64,000 nt of DNA from Halolamina sediminis (GCF_001282785.1 NZ_CVUA01000001.1:744001-808000); one strand, 5' to 3'. Positions 53,236-61,952 are shown, numbered from the stretch's first letter. Translations and numbers: made by a program. The notes: generated from the letters alone by a model not told the origin.

Positions 53236-54657
53236 ATGGGTCGACCGAACGTCCTTCTCATCGTTCTCGACAGCGTACGCGGCCTAAACGTCGGCCACCT
53301 CGGATACCCACGGAGCACGACGCCGAACTTGGACGATTTCGCCGAACGGGCGACGACTTACACGAACGCCCGATCACCCGGTATTCACAGCATCTCTAGT
53401 CATGTCAGCATCTTCACCGGCTATCACGTCGCAGAACACCGTGCTACGGCGCATAGTGCGAGCATCTCGTCAGGTCACACGATCTGGGAGGTCCTCGCGG
53501 ATGAGGGCTATCAGACGGGGCTTTTCACGCCCAACTCGATCGTTGCCGAGTCGTCCAACCTCTCCTCGTTCTTTCAGGAAGTCGTCGGTCCGAAGCGTCA
53601 GGAACTGTTATTTCCCGAAGCGCTCGGTCCCGAAGGTGTGAATGGAGACCCCAGCTACGTCGAGTACCTGCTCGAAAGCTTGCAGAGTGACTTCCCACTC
53701 AAGGCGACATTGAACGGCCTATCCCGTGAATTCGGGCGTTCAAAAGGAGCTCATGATCCGGAACGGGAGCACGGTGGGAAGTACGTCGACGAATTCGACT
53801 CGTGGAGAGAGACCAGAGACGAACCGTGGGCGGCTTGCATCAACCTCATGGATGCACATTACCCGTACATCCCGCAAGAGCAGTTCGCCGAGTGGGGTGG
53901 GGGCGGAAAAATCGAGGATCTCCATCGGGAGGCCATGGGCGGGCCACTCACGACACAGTATCTCGGAGATAGGCCGTTTTGGGAACTCGAAGCGACCGAA
54001 AGCCTGTACGACGACTGTATCAAGCAGGTAGACGCTTACTTTGGACAACTGTTAGATCGGCTGGAATCAGCTAGCGAACTCGATGATACATTGGTGGTGG
54101 TGACTAGTGATCATGGGGAGGGTTTCGGCGAATACAGCGCGTTGAACGACGCGGTACGTCTTATTGATCACAGCTGGGGTATCGGCGATGAAGTCTCTCA
54201 CGTCCCGTTAGTTGTAAAACACCCCAACGACGACTCCGCCGAAACGGTGAAAACCCCCGCCTCTCTCACCCAGTTTCCCACTGTCGTGGAAGATGCAATA
54301 GCGGGGGAGAAAACAGGATTCGTCCCCCAAGAAGGCCACACGCTCACGACATCGTACAGGATCGAGAAACCGGGGGACGAACTTCCGATCTCGAAGGGAG
54401 ACCGAGAGCCGTATTTCGGTCCGTGGCACGCCGTATGTCGTGAGATAGGGGGAGAAGTTTTCGTCGACGCAGTTCGAAACGACGACCGAACACGGTACCG
54501 CCCAGGCCGAGACAGCGAACGAAACGACGTAACATCGGTGGATCGGAATTTTGTAGACAAAACCATTCAGGAACTATCTGACGCCGGTATTATGGAAGGA
54601 GAGAAAGAGATCGATCAAGACGTCGAAAAACGTCTTCACGAACTGGGATATAAGTAG
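53236..54657 (+). CDS. Sulfatase-like protein lacking the FGly cysteine
   Basis: A 473-residue sulfatase-fold protein. Metal motif NVLLIVLDSVRGLNVGHLGY (first Asp), a SPGIHSISSHVSIFTG block where cysteine sulfatases have C-x-P-S-R, and VTSDHGEGFGEYS for the second metal site. A serine in this block therefore replaces the formylglycine Cys, as in transferases of the phosphoglycerol/phosphoethanolamine kind. I start at ATG 53236 (MGRPNVLLI) because the fold begins there; ATG 53212 adds eight residues. It has no membrane segment and probably modifies or transfers a charged group in the glycan. Confidence 0.72.
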   Translation: MGRPNVLLIVLDSVRGLNVGHLGYPRSTTPNLDDFAERATTYTNARSPGIHSISSHVSIFTGYHVAEHRATAHSASISSGHTIWEVLADEGYQTGLFTPNSIVAESSNLSSFFQEVVGPKRQELLFPEALGPEGVNGDPSYVEYLLESLQSDFPLKATLNGLSREFGRSKGAHDPEREHGGKYVDEFDSWRETRDEPWAACINLMDAHYPYIPQEQFAEWGGGGKIEDLHREAMGGPLTTQYLGDRPFWELEATESLYDDCIKQVDAYFGQLLDRLESASELDDTLVVVTSDHGEGFGEYSALNDAVRLIDHSWGIGDEVSHVPLVVKHPNDDSAETVKTPASLTQFPTVVEDAIAGEKTGFVPQEGHTLTTSYRIEKPGDELPISKGDREPYFGPWHAVCREIGGEVFVDAVRNDDRTRYRPGRDSERNDVTSVDRNFVDKTIQELSDAGIMEGEKEIDQDVEKRLHELGYK

Positions 54658-54724
54658 TACTTTTAGGCCTAGCTGAGGTAACCGAAAAGGAGACCTTATT
54701 GGGCTTTCTCACGCGTGTTGGTAT

Positions 54725-56176
54725 ATGCGGCTGGGCCAGACCTCCATTATTCACTTCGCATCTCGCTTCCTCGCGTCCGCATCCGGGTTCGCCGCAACGG
54801 TGTTCATCGGTCGGATACTCGGCTCAGGGGGTCTTGGGACCTACTACCTGATCCTCTCGCTCGTCGCGTGGTTGGGTATCGCAGTGAAGATGGGAGTCCC
54901 CAGTTCGATTACGAAGCGGATCAGCGAAGGGACGGATGACGCCGCATACGCGGTCGCGGGAACGTCAATCAGTATTGTTCTCTTCGTAGTAGTCTCAGCG
55001 CTTGTACTACTGTTCCGTGGACAAGTAAACGAGTACATCGGCCACCCGGCTGCAGTGGTCGTTGTCCTGTTCCTAGGGGTGAACTTGGCACAATCGATCA
55101 CTAATTCTGTTCTCAGGGGACAGAAATTGGTCCACATTTCAGGCGTCTTTACACCAATCCGAACGGGCTCCAGAAGCGTCGTTCAGATCATTGGTTTACT
55201 GGGTAGTTTGGGACTCACAGCGCTATATGTCGGTTACACCGCTGGCTATCTGCTTGTCACCCTTCTGGGTCTCTGGGTTGCTATCAAAAACTTCCAGTAC
55301 GTGAGGCTCCCCCGGCGAGAACACTACCAGGAGCTAGTATCGTACGCAAAGTTTTCGTGGGTCGGGTCGCTTCGATCCCGAGCGTTCAATTGGGTTGACG
55401 TGACTGTGCTCAGATTCTTCGTCTCGGCCTCAGCCATCGGAATCTACACAGCAGCGTGGAACATTTCGGTTTTCTTGATACTGTTCGGCGGGTCGTTGAG
55501 CCAAACGCTGTTTCCGGAGATGAGTTCGCTTTCTGCCGATGAAGACTCGGAAGCCGTCGCTGACCTCTTCGAAACTGCCCTCGCTTTCGCCGGACTTGTC
55601 CTGATTCCTGGCCTCATCGGCGGAACGATCCTCGGGGAACAACTACTCCAAGTGTACGGTGATGACTTCTCCCGTGGAGGGACGGTTCTGTCGGTGCTTA
55701 TCGTTGCTACCCTTATCCAGGGTTACCAGCGACAGTTTACGACGGCTCTGAACGCCATGGACAGGCCAGATATTGCGTTTCGTATCAACGCAGTGTTTAT
55801 CACGGCGAACGTGATTCTGAACGTCAGTCTAATACCGTACTTCGAGGTTATCGGCGCAGCGGCAGCAACTGCTACCGCAGTTGCGGTCAGTCTGGTTGCA
55901 GCCCACTACATGCTTTCATCACTGGTCGATTACTCCATCCCGCTCGGTGAGATCGCACGACAATGGGGTGCCGCCGCAGTGATGGGAATTGTCGTGGAAT
56001 TAGGTCGACGGGGCGAAGCCGCGTACGTGAACTTCAGCTACGAGTTCGTGGCAGTAGCGGTGCTCGTTACCCTCGGAGCCGGAGTGTACTTCATCTCCCT
56101 ACTCGCGCTCTCAAGCCGATTCAGGAAAACGGTCGTCGACAATCTCCCGTCACGGTTGTCGGGAATCAGCGTATAA
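54725..56176 (+). CDS. Polysaccharide flippase (Wzx/AglR-like)
   Basis: A 483-residue membrane protein with about twelve to fourteen segments and a short charged head, of the oligosaccharide flippase (MATE/Wzx) family. Marks are FASRFLASASGFAATVFIGRILG at the start, an intracellular R-rich loop (YVRLPRREHYQELVSYAKFSWVGS) and the mid-protein FLILFGGSLSQTLFPEMSSL. In Haloferax AglR is proposed to flip the lipid-linked glycan across the membrane for AglB. This gene is the natural partner of AglB in the window. Confidence 0.82.
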   Translation: MRLGQTSIIHFASRFLASASGFAATVFIGRILGSGGLGTYYLILSLVAWLGIAVKMGVPSSITKRISEGTDDAAYAVAGTSISIVLFVVVSALVLLFRGQVNEYIGHPAAVVVVLFLGVNLAQSITNSVLRGQKLVHISGVFTPIRTGSRSVVQIIGLLGSLGLTALYVGYTAGYLLVTLLGLWVAIKNFQYVRLPRREHYQELVSYAKFSWVGSLRSRAFNWVDVTVLRFFVSASAIGIYTAAWNISVFLILFGGSLSQTLFPEMSSLSADEDSEAVADLFETALAFAGLVLIPGLIGGTILGEQLLQVYGDDFSRGGTVLSVLIVATLIQGYQRQFTTALNAMDRPDIAFRINAVFITANVILNVSLIPYFEVIGAAAATATAVAVSLVAAHYMLSSLVDYSIPLGEIARQWGAAAVMGIVVELGRRGEAAYVNFSYEFVAVAVLVTLGAGVYFISLLALSSRFRKTVVDNLPSRLSGISV

Positions 56177-56190
56177 CCGACAAACAGAGA

Positions 56191-56916
56191 CTACATGACG
56201 TTCTCCCCAGCCTGCAACCGCTCCTCTGCCTCGTCCCGATCCTCCGGATACCCAACGTCGATCCGCCAGCCTTCCATCGGAATCGCGTCGATCGTCCGCC
56301 CGCTCTTGATCAACAAATCAATAGCGTCCGAAAGCTCGTACTCGTTACGGTCGGAAGGCTGCACCAGTTTACACGCGTGGAAGATTGCGGGCGAAAACGT
56401 GTAGAAGCCAGTCATCACCAGATTGCTCGGCGGGTCGTCGGGCTTCTCGACCACTTCCTGTATCTCGCCGTAGTCGTTCGTGTCACAGACGCCGTACCGG
56501 CTCGCCTCCTCGTAAGGCACCTCCTCAACGAGGAACGCCGCGTCGGTGCGGTCCTCCTGCTGACGGCTAACCACGTCCTCCAGGTTCGCCTGGAAGATGT
56601 TGTCGCCGAGCATCAGCATGAAGTCCTGATCGACGTGCTCCTCCGCCTTCAACAACGCATGAGCCAGTCCGTCCTGCTCGCGCTGGTGGGCATACGTGAT
56701 CGGAACGCCCTTGAACTCGTCGCCGAAGTGGCTGATGATGTTCTGTTTCTTGTAGCCCACGATGACCACGAGCTTCTCGGCGCCGAGCTCCACCAGCTGC
56801 TCGAAGCAGTGTGTGAGGATCGGTTTGCCCGCGACCTCAACCATACCCTTCGGTTTATCCTCGGTCAGCGGGCGGAGGCGCGTCCCCTCACCAGCCGCGA
56901 GAACTACTGCCTGCAT
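56191..56916 (-). CDS. aglF: Nucleotidyltransferase AglF (UTP-glucose-1-phosphate)
   Basis: A 241-residue sugar-nucleotide synthase. The phosphate loop is QAVVLAAGEGTRLRPLTEDKP, followed by MLMLGDNIFQANL, GVCDTNDYGEIQEVVEKP and GWRIDVGYPEDRDEAEERL. Start ATG 56916; a start 9 codons upstream is less likely. Haloferax AglF makes UDP-glucose for N-glycan synthesis, and the next gene (aglM) oxidises UDP-glucose to UDP-glucuronate. The 96 bases between the two ATGs hold both promoters. Confidence 0.85.
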   Translation of the reverse strand: MQAVVLAAGEGTRLRPLTEDKPKGMVEVAGKPILTHCFEQLVELGAEKLVVIVGYKKQNIISHFGDEFKGVPITYAHQREQDGLAHALLKAEEHVDQDFMLMLGDNIFQANLEDVVSRQQEDRTDAAFLVEEVPYEEASRYGVCDTNDYGEIQEVVEKPDDPPSNLVMTGFYTFSPAIFHACKLVQPSDRNEYELSDAIDLLIKSGRTIDAIPMEGWRIDVGYPEDRDEAEERLQAGENVM

Positions 56917-57012
56917 GACCCTGACTTGCTGGGGCGTACTCAAATACTTTTAGCAACCCCTACGAGAGCAGAGACAGAATAGATTATCAATCCTGACCCC
57001 CTCAAAACCCTC

Positions 57013-58323
57013 ATGCACCTCTCCATCGTCGGCAGCGGCTACGTCGGCACAACCGTCGCCGCCTGTTTCGCCGACCTCGGCCACCAGGTCACCAACATCG
57101 ACGTCGACCAGTCCGTCGTCGACACGATCAACGCCGGGGAGGCTCCGATTCACGAAGAAGGACTCCAAGAGCTCGTTGACGCCCACGCGGGCGAGAACTC
57201 AACCAACCGCCTCCGCGCGACGACCGACTACGACGCGGTCCTCAACACCGACGTCACGTTCCTCTGTCTCCCCACGCCGCAGGCCGAGGACGGGAGCATC
57301 GATCTCTCGATAATGGCCAACGGAGCCGAACAACTGGGCGAAACCCTCGCAGAGAAGGCAGACCACCACACTGTCGTCGTAAAGAGCACCGTCGTCCCCG
57401 GCACCACCGAGGAAGAGATCGCACCGCTCCTCCAGAACCCCTCCGAGCGAGCCGACAGCGGAACCGTCGGCGCCGGCATGAACCCCGAGTTCCTCCGGGA
57501 AGGCACGGCCGTCCACGACTTCCTACATCCCGACAAAGTCGTCCTCGGCGCCGATAACGAGCGCACGCGCGAGGATATGCACGCAGTGTTCGCCCCGTTG
57601 CTCGACCAGCACGACGCGCCGGTCGTCGAGACCGACACCCGAACCGCCGAAATGACCAAGTATGCGAACAACGCCTTCCTCGCGTCGAAGGTCTCGCTGA
57701 TCAACGACATCGGGAACATCTGCAAGCAGTTCGACATCGACGCCTACGAGGTCGCCGACGCGATTGGTCTCGACGATCGGATCGGCGAGCAGTTCCTGCG
57801 CAGCGGTCTCGGATGGGGCGGCAGCTGCTTCCCGAAGGACACCCGCGCGATCATCCACGCCGCCGAGGAATCGGGCTACGAGCCGGCGATTCTCAACGCC
57901 GCCGTCGAGGTCAACGACGGGCAGCCCGAACGCTTGCTCGAACTGCTCGACGAACACCTTGACGTCGACGGTGAGCGCGTCGCCGTGCTCGGACTCTCGT
58001 TCAAGCCCGGTACCGACGACATCCGGAACGCACGCTCGATCCCCGTTATCGAAAAACTCCAGCAGCGGAACGCCTCCATCACCGCCTACGACCCCGTCGC
58101 CGCCGACGAGATGCGCGAGCGATTCCCGGGGATCGAGTACGCCGATTCGGCCGGTGACGCGCTCGACGGCGCGAGCGCGGCGCTGATCGTCACAGAGTGG
58201 GACGAGTTCGCCGCCCTGGACGAGGAGTTCGAGTCGATGAATCGAAAGCTCGTCGTCGATGGCCGTCGTGTCGACCTCCCCATCGAGGAGCGCGACCTCG
58301 AGTACGAAGGCCTCTGTTGGTGA
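57013..58323 (+). CDS. aglM: UDP-glucose 6-dehydrogenase AglM
   Basis: A 436-residue enzyme that makes UDP-glucuronic acid for the S-layer glycan with two NAD reductions. Rossmann motif IVGSGYVGTTVAACF (5-19); the catalytic Cys272 is in GWGGSCFPKDTRA; a substrate-binding Lys lies in EMTKYANNAFLASKVSLIND. The C-terminal domain has LGLSFKPGTDDIRNARSIPV. Size and motifs fit the family exactly. Divergent from aglF. Confidence 0.92.
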   Translation: MHLSIVGSGYVGTTVAACFADLGHQVTNIDVDQSVVDTINAGEAPIHEEGLQELVDAHAGENSTNRLRATTDYDAVLNTDVTFLCLPTPQAEDGSIDLSIMANGAEQLGETLAEKADHHTVVVKSTVVPGTTEEEIAPLLQNPSERADSGTVGAGMNPEFLREGTAVHDFLHPDKVVLGADNERTREDMHAVFAPLLDQHDAPVVETDTRTAEMTKYANNAFLASKVSLINDIGNICKQFDIDAYEVADAIGLDDRIGEQFLRSGLGWGGSCFPKDTRAIIHAAEESGYEPAILNAAVEVNDGQPERLLELLDEHLDVDGERVAVLGLSFKPGTDDIRNARSIPVIEKLQQRNASITAYDPVAADEMRERFPGIEYADSAGDALDGASAALIVTEWDEFAALDEEFESMNRKLVVDGRRVDLPIEERDLEYEGLCW

Positions 58324-59030
58324 CCGCCGCTCCCTGAATCAGGCTGACTTATCCGGATTCCGTGTGAACTGATCCGGTCGATTCGGGCCGGAACGGGCGA
58401 GAAACGAGTCCGAAATGGAGAACGTCTCCATACTCGGGAGCACGGGCGATTTACCCGTCTCAGTTCCTGTTGGGCCCGGACGACCGATTCATAATCGGAT
58501 TCCTGCCCCGCAAGTGCTCTACCCGTGGGTTTCGAGAGGTGAGTATGGCCAACCGCGTCGCGATTCGCGAGGTGCTCAGGCAGTAGCCGGGGAAATGGAG
58601 CGAGAGAGTCCTTCAGTCGCCAATTCGGAGAGTCACGCGACTCTGTCGAGAATTCCCTAACCGCACGAGGGGAACCGATTATGAAGAAATATTGGGCGTC
58701 TTTGGTGGCCGTTCCTCGATCCCACGATCACGCGATTCCCTGAATATCGCCATTCCTGAGCATCTACCGGCAGGATCCCACCCTTCCACCGCTCGTACTA
58801 CTTCACGTTTAGACACACGAACCCAGTCTACTTGCGGGGATCTCGGCCGATTATGACCGGTTGTCGTGGGTGTTTTGACGGCAGTGAGGATTCATAATCG
58901 ATCCTCGCCGTGCGGTTCGGGAGGAACGGGAAATAGGTGCCAGTCTCAGCATACTGCCTCCCTGGAGGGTTCGAAAACACGTCGGGAATCGCTCGTTGTG
59001 GATGTCGTGAGCCGGAACGCGTGAGTACCG
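58324..59030. other. 707-base gene-free interval with recurring ATTCATAATCG motif
   Basis: No convincing gene is seen. The interval is less GC-rich than its neighbours and contains repeated short elements: the inverted repeat CCGATT-CAT-AATCGG at 58484-58498, the motif CCGATTATGA at 58674-58683 and 58849-58858, and GGATTCATAATCGATCC at 58888-58904. Small open frames here have no family match by eye. It may hold decayed remains of the same antitoxin family that lies to the right (see 59031-59126). Confidence 0.5.
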
Positions 59031-59126
59031 CTAAACAGGGGCTTCGGATCGGTCGTCCGACTCCGGATCGTCTCGAAGCGACAGATAGACGTCGATGTCG
59101 TCGAACGGGACCACCGGTCGCTTCGA
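59031..59126 (-). pseudogene. Truncated third copy of the HVO_A0114-like antitoxin (C-terminal remnant)
   Basis: In frame on the minus strand, this stretch codes SKRPVVPFDDIDVYLSLRDD, then PESDDRSEAPV and a stop. It matches the C-terminal end of the intact gene at 59602 at 26 of 31 positions, all in the same register. It has no start and no HTH part; its left joint falls exactly against the stop codon of the copy at 59130. DNA homology continues 30 bases past the stop into 59001-59030. So it is the leftover of a third tandem copy cut by recombination. Confidence 0.75.
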
Positions 59127-59129
59127 AGC

Positions 59130-59555
59130 CTATGCAGACGCGCCAGTCCGATCCCCACTCACGTCTCCGGGGAGCTGCAACGAGAAGTCGATGGTCTTCG
59201 CTCCCCCACGGAGGATCGGCTTTTTGCTCGCACCTTCCTGTTCGAACTCGACGACGCCGAGGTTTTCCAGCTCCTGCAGGTTCCGGTGCACCTCTTTGTA
59301 GTCCCGGTCGACGGCTCGTGCGGCCTCGCTAATGCTCGCCGGCTCCGCCTCGACGATCGCCTCCAGTAGCTCGAGGTTCGAGGTCCGCATCAGCCGAGCG
59401 ACGTCGGCGTAGCTCTCGAAGTCCAGAACGAACCGATCGTCCTGCTCGACGGCGTCGCCGGTCTCGCCGTCGAGCGCTCGTTCGAGTCGCTCACGGCCCG
59501 CCTCGCGGAGTTCGTCGCGCTGTCCGTACGTGATCTGTAGCGTGTCGGTAGTCAT
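59130..59555 (-). CDS. HVO_A0114-like DNA-binding protein, second copy
   Basis: A 141-residue protein with a winged-helix core: ASISEAARAVDRDYKEVHRNLQELENLGVVEFEQEG, near residues 75-115. It is a diverged paralogue of the gene at 59602, with which it shares EEPASMRAAARLVDRD-type sequence. The C-terminal strand KPILRGGAKTIDFSLQL differs, and it has no toxin gene directly upstream. It probably binds DNA and could act as a spare antitoxin or as regulator of the copy next to it. ATG 59555 (MTTDTLQITYG). Confidence 0.72.
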   Translation of the reverse strand: MTTDTLQITYGQRDELREAGRERLERALDGETGDAVEQDDRFVLDFESYADVARLMRTSNLELLEAIVEAEPASISEAARAVDRDYKEVHRNLQELENLGVVEFEQEGASKKPILRGGAKTIDFSLQLPGDVSGDRTGASA

Positions 59556-59601
59556 GGCGTAGGACCGGATGGATGTCGTACGTCGGAACGCGTGAGCGCC
59601 G

Positions 59602-60015
59602 CTACGCGGGTGCTTCGGACCGATCACCGGATTCCGGATCGTCTCGAAGCGACAGGTGGACCTCGATGTCGTCGAACGGAACCATTGGCCGCTTCGAGCG
59701 GCCCTCCTGTTCGAACTCGACGACGCCGAACTGTTCCAGCTGATTCAGGTTCCGGGAAACGTCTTTGATGTCCCGGTCCACCAGTCGCGCCGCCGCACGC
59801 ATACTGGCGGGCTCCTCTTGGGCAATCGTGCGAAGGAGCTCGATAGCGCGCGGACTAAACACACGCATGAGTTCGTCCGGATCCTCAAACGTGACCCGAC
59901 TCGGCGGCGCTTCGTCCGGAAGGTTACCTTCGAGGGCAGCCTCCATCGCATCCTCCGTTCGATCCATCATCCCTTCCAGTGTCCCGACTGTCACGACGAG
60001 TGTGTTCTGTGACAT
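59602..60015 (-). CDS. Antitoxin/regulator of the HVO_A0114 family
   Basis: A 137-residue winged-helix protein. The helix-turn-helix is EEPASMRAAARLVDRDIKDVSRNLNQLEQFGVVEFEQEG (about residues 70-110), followed by a strand pair KRPMVPFDDIEVHLSLRDD and an acidic tail. It follows the TumE-like gene with a 42-base gap. In haloarchaea this pair is annotated as toxin plus DNA-binding antitoxin; the gene order toxin-first is as expected for this type. Start ATG 60015 (MSQNTLVVTVG). It has a paralogue (59130) and a remnant (59031) downstream. Confidence 0.8.
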   Translation of the reverse strand: MSQNTLVVTVGTLEGMMDRTEDAMEAALEGNLPDEAPPSRVTFEDPDELMRVFSPRAIELLRTIAQEEPASMRAAARLVDRDIKDVSRNLNQLEQFGVVEFEQEGRSKRPMVPFDDIEVHLSLRDDPESGDRSEAPA

Positions 60016-60057
60016 TGGTTGCTCCGTAGGTGGCACCCACCGACAGAACGCCCGGCC

Positions 60058-60351
60058 CTATGGCCCGAGTACATCGGTCTCCCACCGAAAACGGGCTTGT
60101 ACCTCGCTGTACCCTGGGAATTCGTAGTCATCGTCCAATCCGTCCGCCGTGTGCCGTTCGTGGACGCCGTGGGAATTATCGTATCGGACGATAGTGTCGC
60201 CGCCGACTGTGCCGTAGTGGAGCCGGTATTTCACGCCATCAGGGAACTTCTCCGAGTCCTGAACCGCGAGGATGCGGATTCGAACGATGGTGTTCCCATC
60301 CGGCTTGAAACGCTCATCGACGAGCTCCATCACGTCGTCGGCAGGTGCCAT
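60058..60351 (-). CDS. TumE-like toxin (DUF6516)
   Basis: A 97-residue protein of the TumE/DUF6516 toxin family: KPDGNTIVRIRILAVQDSEKFPDGVKYRLHYGT followed by TIVRYDNSHGVHERHTADG with the His-rich YDNSHGxHERH core. In the family this is a translation-blocking toxin whose partner is an HTH antitoxin. ATG 60351 (MAPADDV) is preferred; an upstream TTG could add two residues. A TATA-like ATATAG on the minus strand (about 60379-60384) lies about 30 bases above the start. Confidence 0.78.
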   Translation of the reverse strand: MAPADDVMELVDERFKPDGNTIVRIRILAVQDSEKFPDGVKYRLHYGTVGGDTIVRYDNSHGVHERHTADGLDDDYEFPGYSEVQARFRWETDVLGP

Positions 60352-60378
60352 CGACAACTGATGGTACGCATCCCAGCA

Positions 60379-60386
60379 CTATATGT
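60379..60386 (-). promoter_or_regulatory. TATA box for the toxin-antitoxin operon
   Basis: Minus-strand ACATATAG, 28-35 bases before ATG 60351. It would start transcription close to the toxin ATG; the spacer to the right (60387-60612) holds no other feature except the aglJ promoter region. Confidence 0.5.
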
Positions 60387-60612
60387 GTTGGGCCTAGTCA
60401 CAACGAAACCGTGGAGTTCCCGGATGACCGCTGGTGCTGCACTATTGCTTCCACGCTCAGAACCACATGCACGCATCGCTGTTGACTAGCACAACTGTCG
60501 GTGACCCGTCTGTGGGGTGACGAAAAAGGGCCGACGAGTGCAACAACATCCGAACACCGCCCGCCCCAAGTAGAAGCCTTTTCACTCCACCCACTACCAC
60601 ACCAGAAACGAC

Positions 60613-61533
60613 ATGCCCGACCTCGAGCGCGTCACCGTCCTCCTGCCCACCTACGACGAGGCCGCCACCGTCGGCGACGTCGTCGACGGCTTCCGCGAGC
60701 AGGGGTTCGACGACGTGCTCGTGATGGACGGCGACTCGGAGGACGACACCCGCCAAATCGCCCGCGAGCACGGCGCCCGGGTCGAGATACAGTCCGCCTC
60801 GGGCAAGGGACAGGCCATCCGCGAGGCCGTCCGCGAACACATCGACCGCGAGTACGTCCTGATGGCCGACGGCGACGGCACCTACCGCCCCGAGGAAGCT
60901 GACCGCATGCTCGCCCCCCTCGACGACGGGTACGAGCACGTCATCGGCGACCGCTTCGCCGACATGGAGGCGGGCGCGATGACCCGCCTGAATCAGGTCG
61001 GCAACAAGCTCACCAACCGGCTGTTCAGCGTCATCCACGGCGAGCGCTTCGACGACATCCTCAGCGGCTACCGGGCGTTCAGCCGCGACTCCTTCGACCG
61101 CCTGCGACTCTCGGCGGACGGGTTCGGTATCGAGACCGAGATGGCCGTCGAGTGCGCGAAGCAGGGGATCCCCACCGCGGTCGTCCCGATCACCTACCTC
61201 GAACGCCCCGCGGGCTCGAACACCAACCTTCACCCAATCCGGGACGGCGGGATCATCTTCCTCGAGCTGTTCCGCCGCGCGAAGACGAGCAATCCGCTGT
61301 TCTACTTCGGCAGCGTCGGCGTCGCCTCCGGGCTCGGCGGCACCGCGATCGCCGCCTTCGTCGCGATCGAGTGGTTCGTCTACGGCGTCCCCCACCAGAT
61401 CTGGGCGCTGGCCGGCGCCGCCGGCATCCTGCTCGGCGTCCAGCTGCTGATGTTCGGCGTCCTCTCGGACCTGATCCTCACCCTCCACCGCGAACAGCTC
61501 GACCGGATCGACTCCATCGCCGGCAAGGAGTGA
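60613..61533 (+). CDS. aglJ: Glycosyltransferase AglJ (dolichyl-phosphate sugar transferase)
   Basis: A 306-residue GT2 enzyme that adds the first sugar to dolichyl phosphate. Motifs: VTVLLPTYDEAATVGDVV, VLVMDGDSEDDT, LMADGDGTYRPEE (DxD-like), FDDILSGYRAFSRDSF and FGIETEMAVECAKQGI. The C-terminus has two membrane segments (FGSVGVASGLGGTAIAAFVA and ALAGAAGILLGVQLLMFGVL). Length and ending (LTLHREQLDRIDS) match Haloferax AglJ. It is separated from the rest of the cluster by the toxin-antitoxin and decayed region. Confidence 0.87.
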   Translation: MPDLERVTVLLPTYDEAATVGDVVDGFREQGFDDVLVMDGDSEDDTRQIAREHGARVEIQSASGKGQAIREAVREHIDREYVLMADGDGTYRPEEADRMLAPLDDGYEHVIGDRFADMEAGAMTRLNQVGNKLTNRLFSVIHGERFDDILSGYRAFSRDSFDRLRLSADGFGIETEMAVECAKQGIPTAVVPITYLERPAGSNTNLHPIRDGGIIFLELFRRAKTSNPLFYFGSVGVASGLGGTAIAAFVAIEWFVYGVPHQIWALAGAAGILLGVQLLMFGVLSDLILTLHREQLDRIDSIAGKE

Positions 61534-61640
61534 TACGCCCGACTGCGTCGACGGCGGACGTGATCCACGCGGAAACGGCCGTCGACGGCCGCTACCCGCA
61601 GCCGGCGCGCTTTTCCCCGCCCGCGCCCGATCGACGCGTA

Positions 61641-61850
61641 ATGACCGACTACACGACCGTCTCGATCCCCACCGAGCTCGCCGAGCGCGTCGACGAGACG
61701 ATAGAGGGGACGAGCTTCTCCAGCACGAGCGACCTCGTTCGGTTCCTGCTGCGCAGCATCGTGATCAAACATCAGGAACGCGGGGAGCTCACGGAGGCTG
61801 AGTTCGAGGAGATCGCTCAGCAGCTCGAAGATTTAGGTTATCTGGAGTGA
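61641..61850 (+). CDS. Ribbon-helix-helix DNA-binding protein
   Basis: A 69-residue RHH (CopG/Arc-type) protein: the strand TTVSIPTELAERVDETIEGT, then helices SSTSDLVRFLLRSIVIKH, and a charged C-terminal helix ending LEDLGYLE. Such proteins are common antitoxins or small repressors; no toxin is adjacent. It follows aglJ with a gap of 107 bases, in the same direction. Confidence 0.75.
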   Translation: MTDYTTVSIPTELAERVDETIEGTSFSSTSDLVRFLLRSIVIKHQERGELTEAEFEEIAQQLEDLGYLE

Positions 61851-61952
61851 TTTGTTCTGGGCGGAAGGAAGTGTAAATCACGTTCTGTCCCGCAGTTCCA
61901 CGGAATCGTCTATTTATCAACTCCTAACATCAAACGCAGTAATATCTGTCTA

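Noticed and set aside
58415-58660. An 81-codon plus-strand frame in the gap after aglM
   Set aside because: No domain, no promoter at a fitting place, Pro/Gly/Arg-rich; treated as non-coding.
58937-59332. A 131-codon plus-strand frame over the antitoxin remnant
   Set aside because: It is antisense to the second antitoxin copy and the remnant, with arginine-rich composition.
60352-60357. Starting the TumE-like toxin at 60357
   Set aside because: The codon there is TTG; ATG 60351 is two codons further down and fits better.
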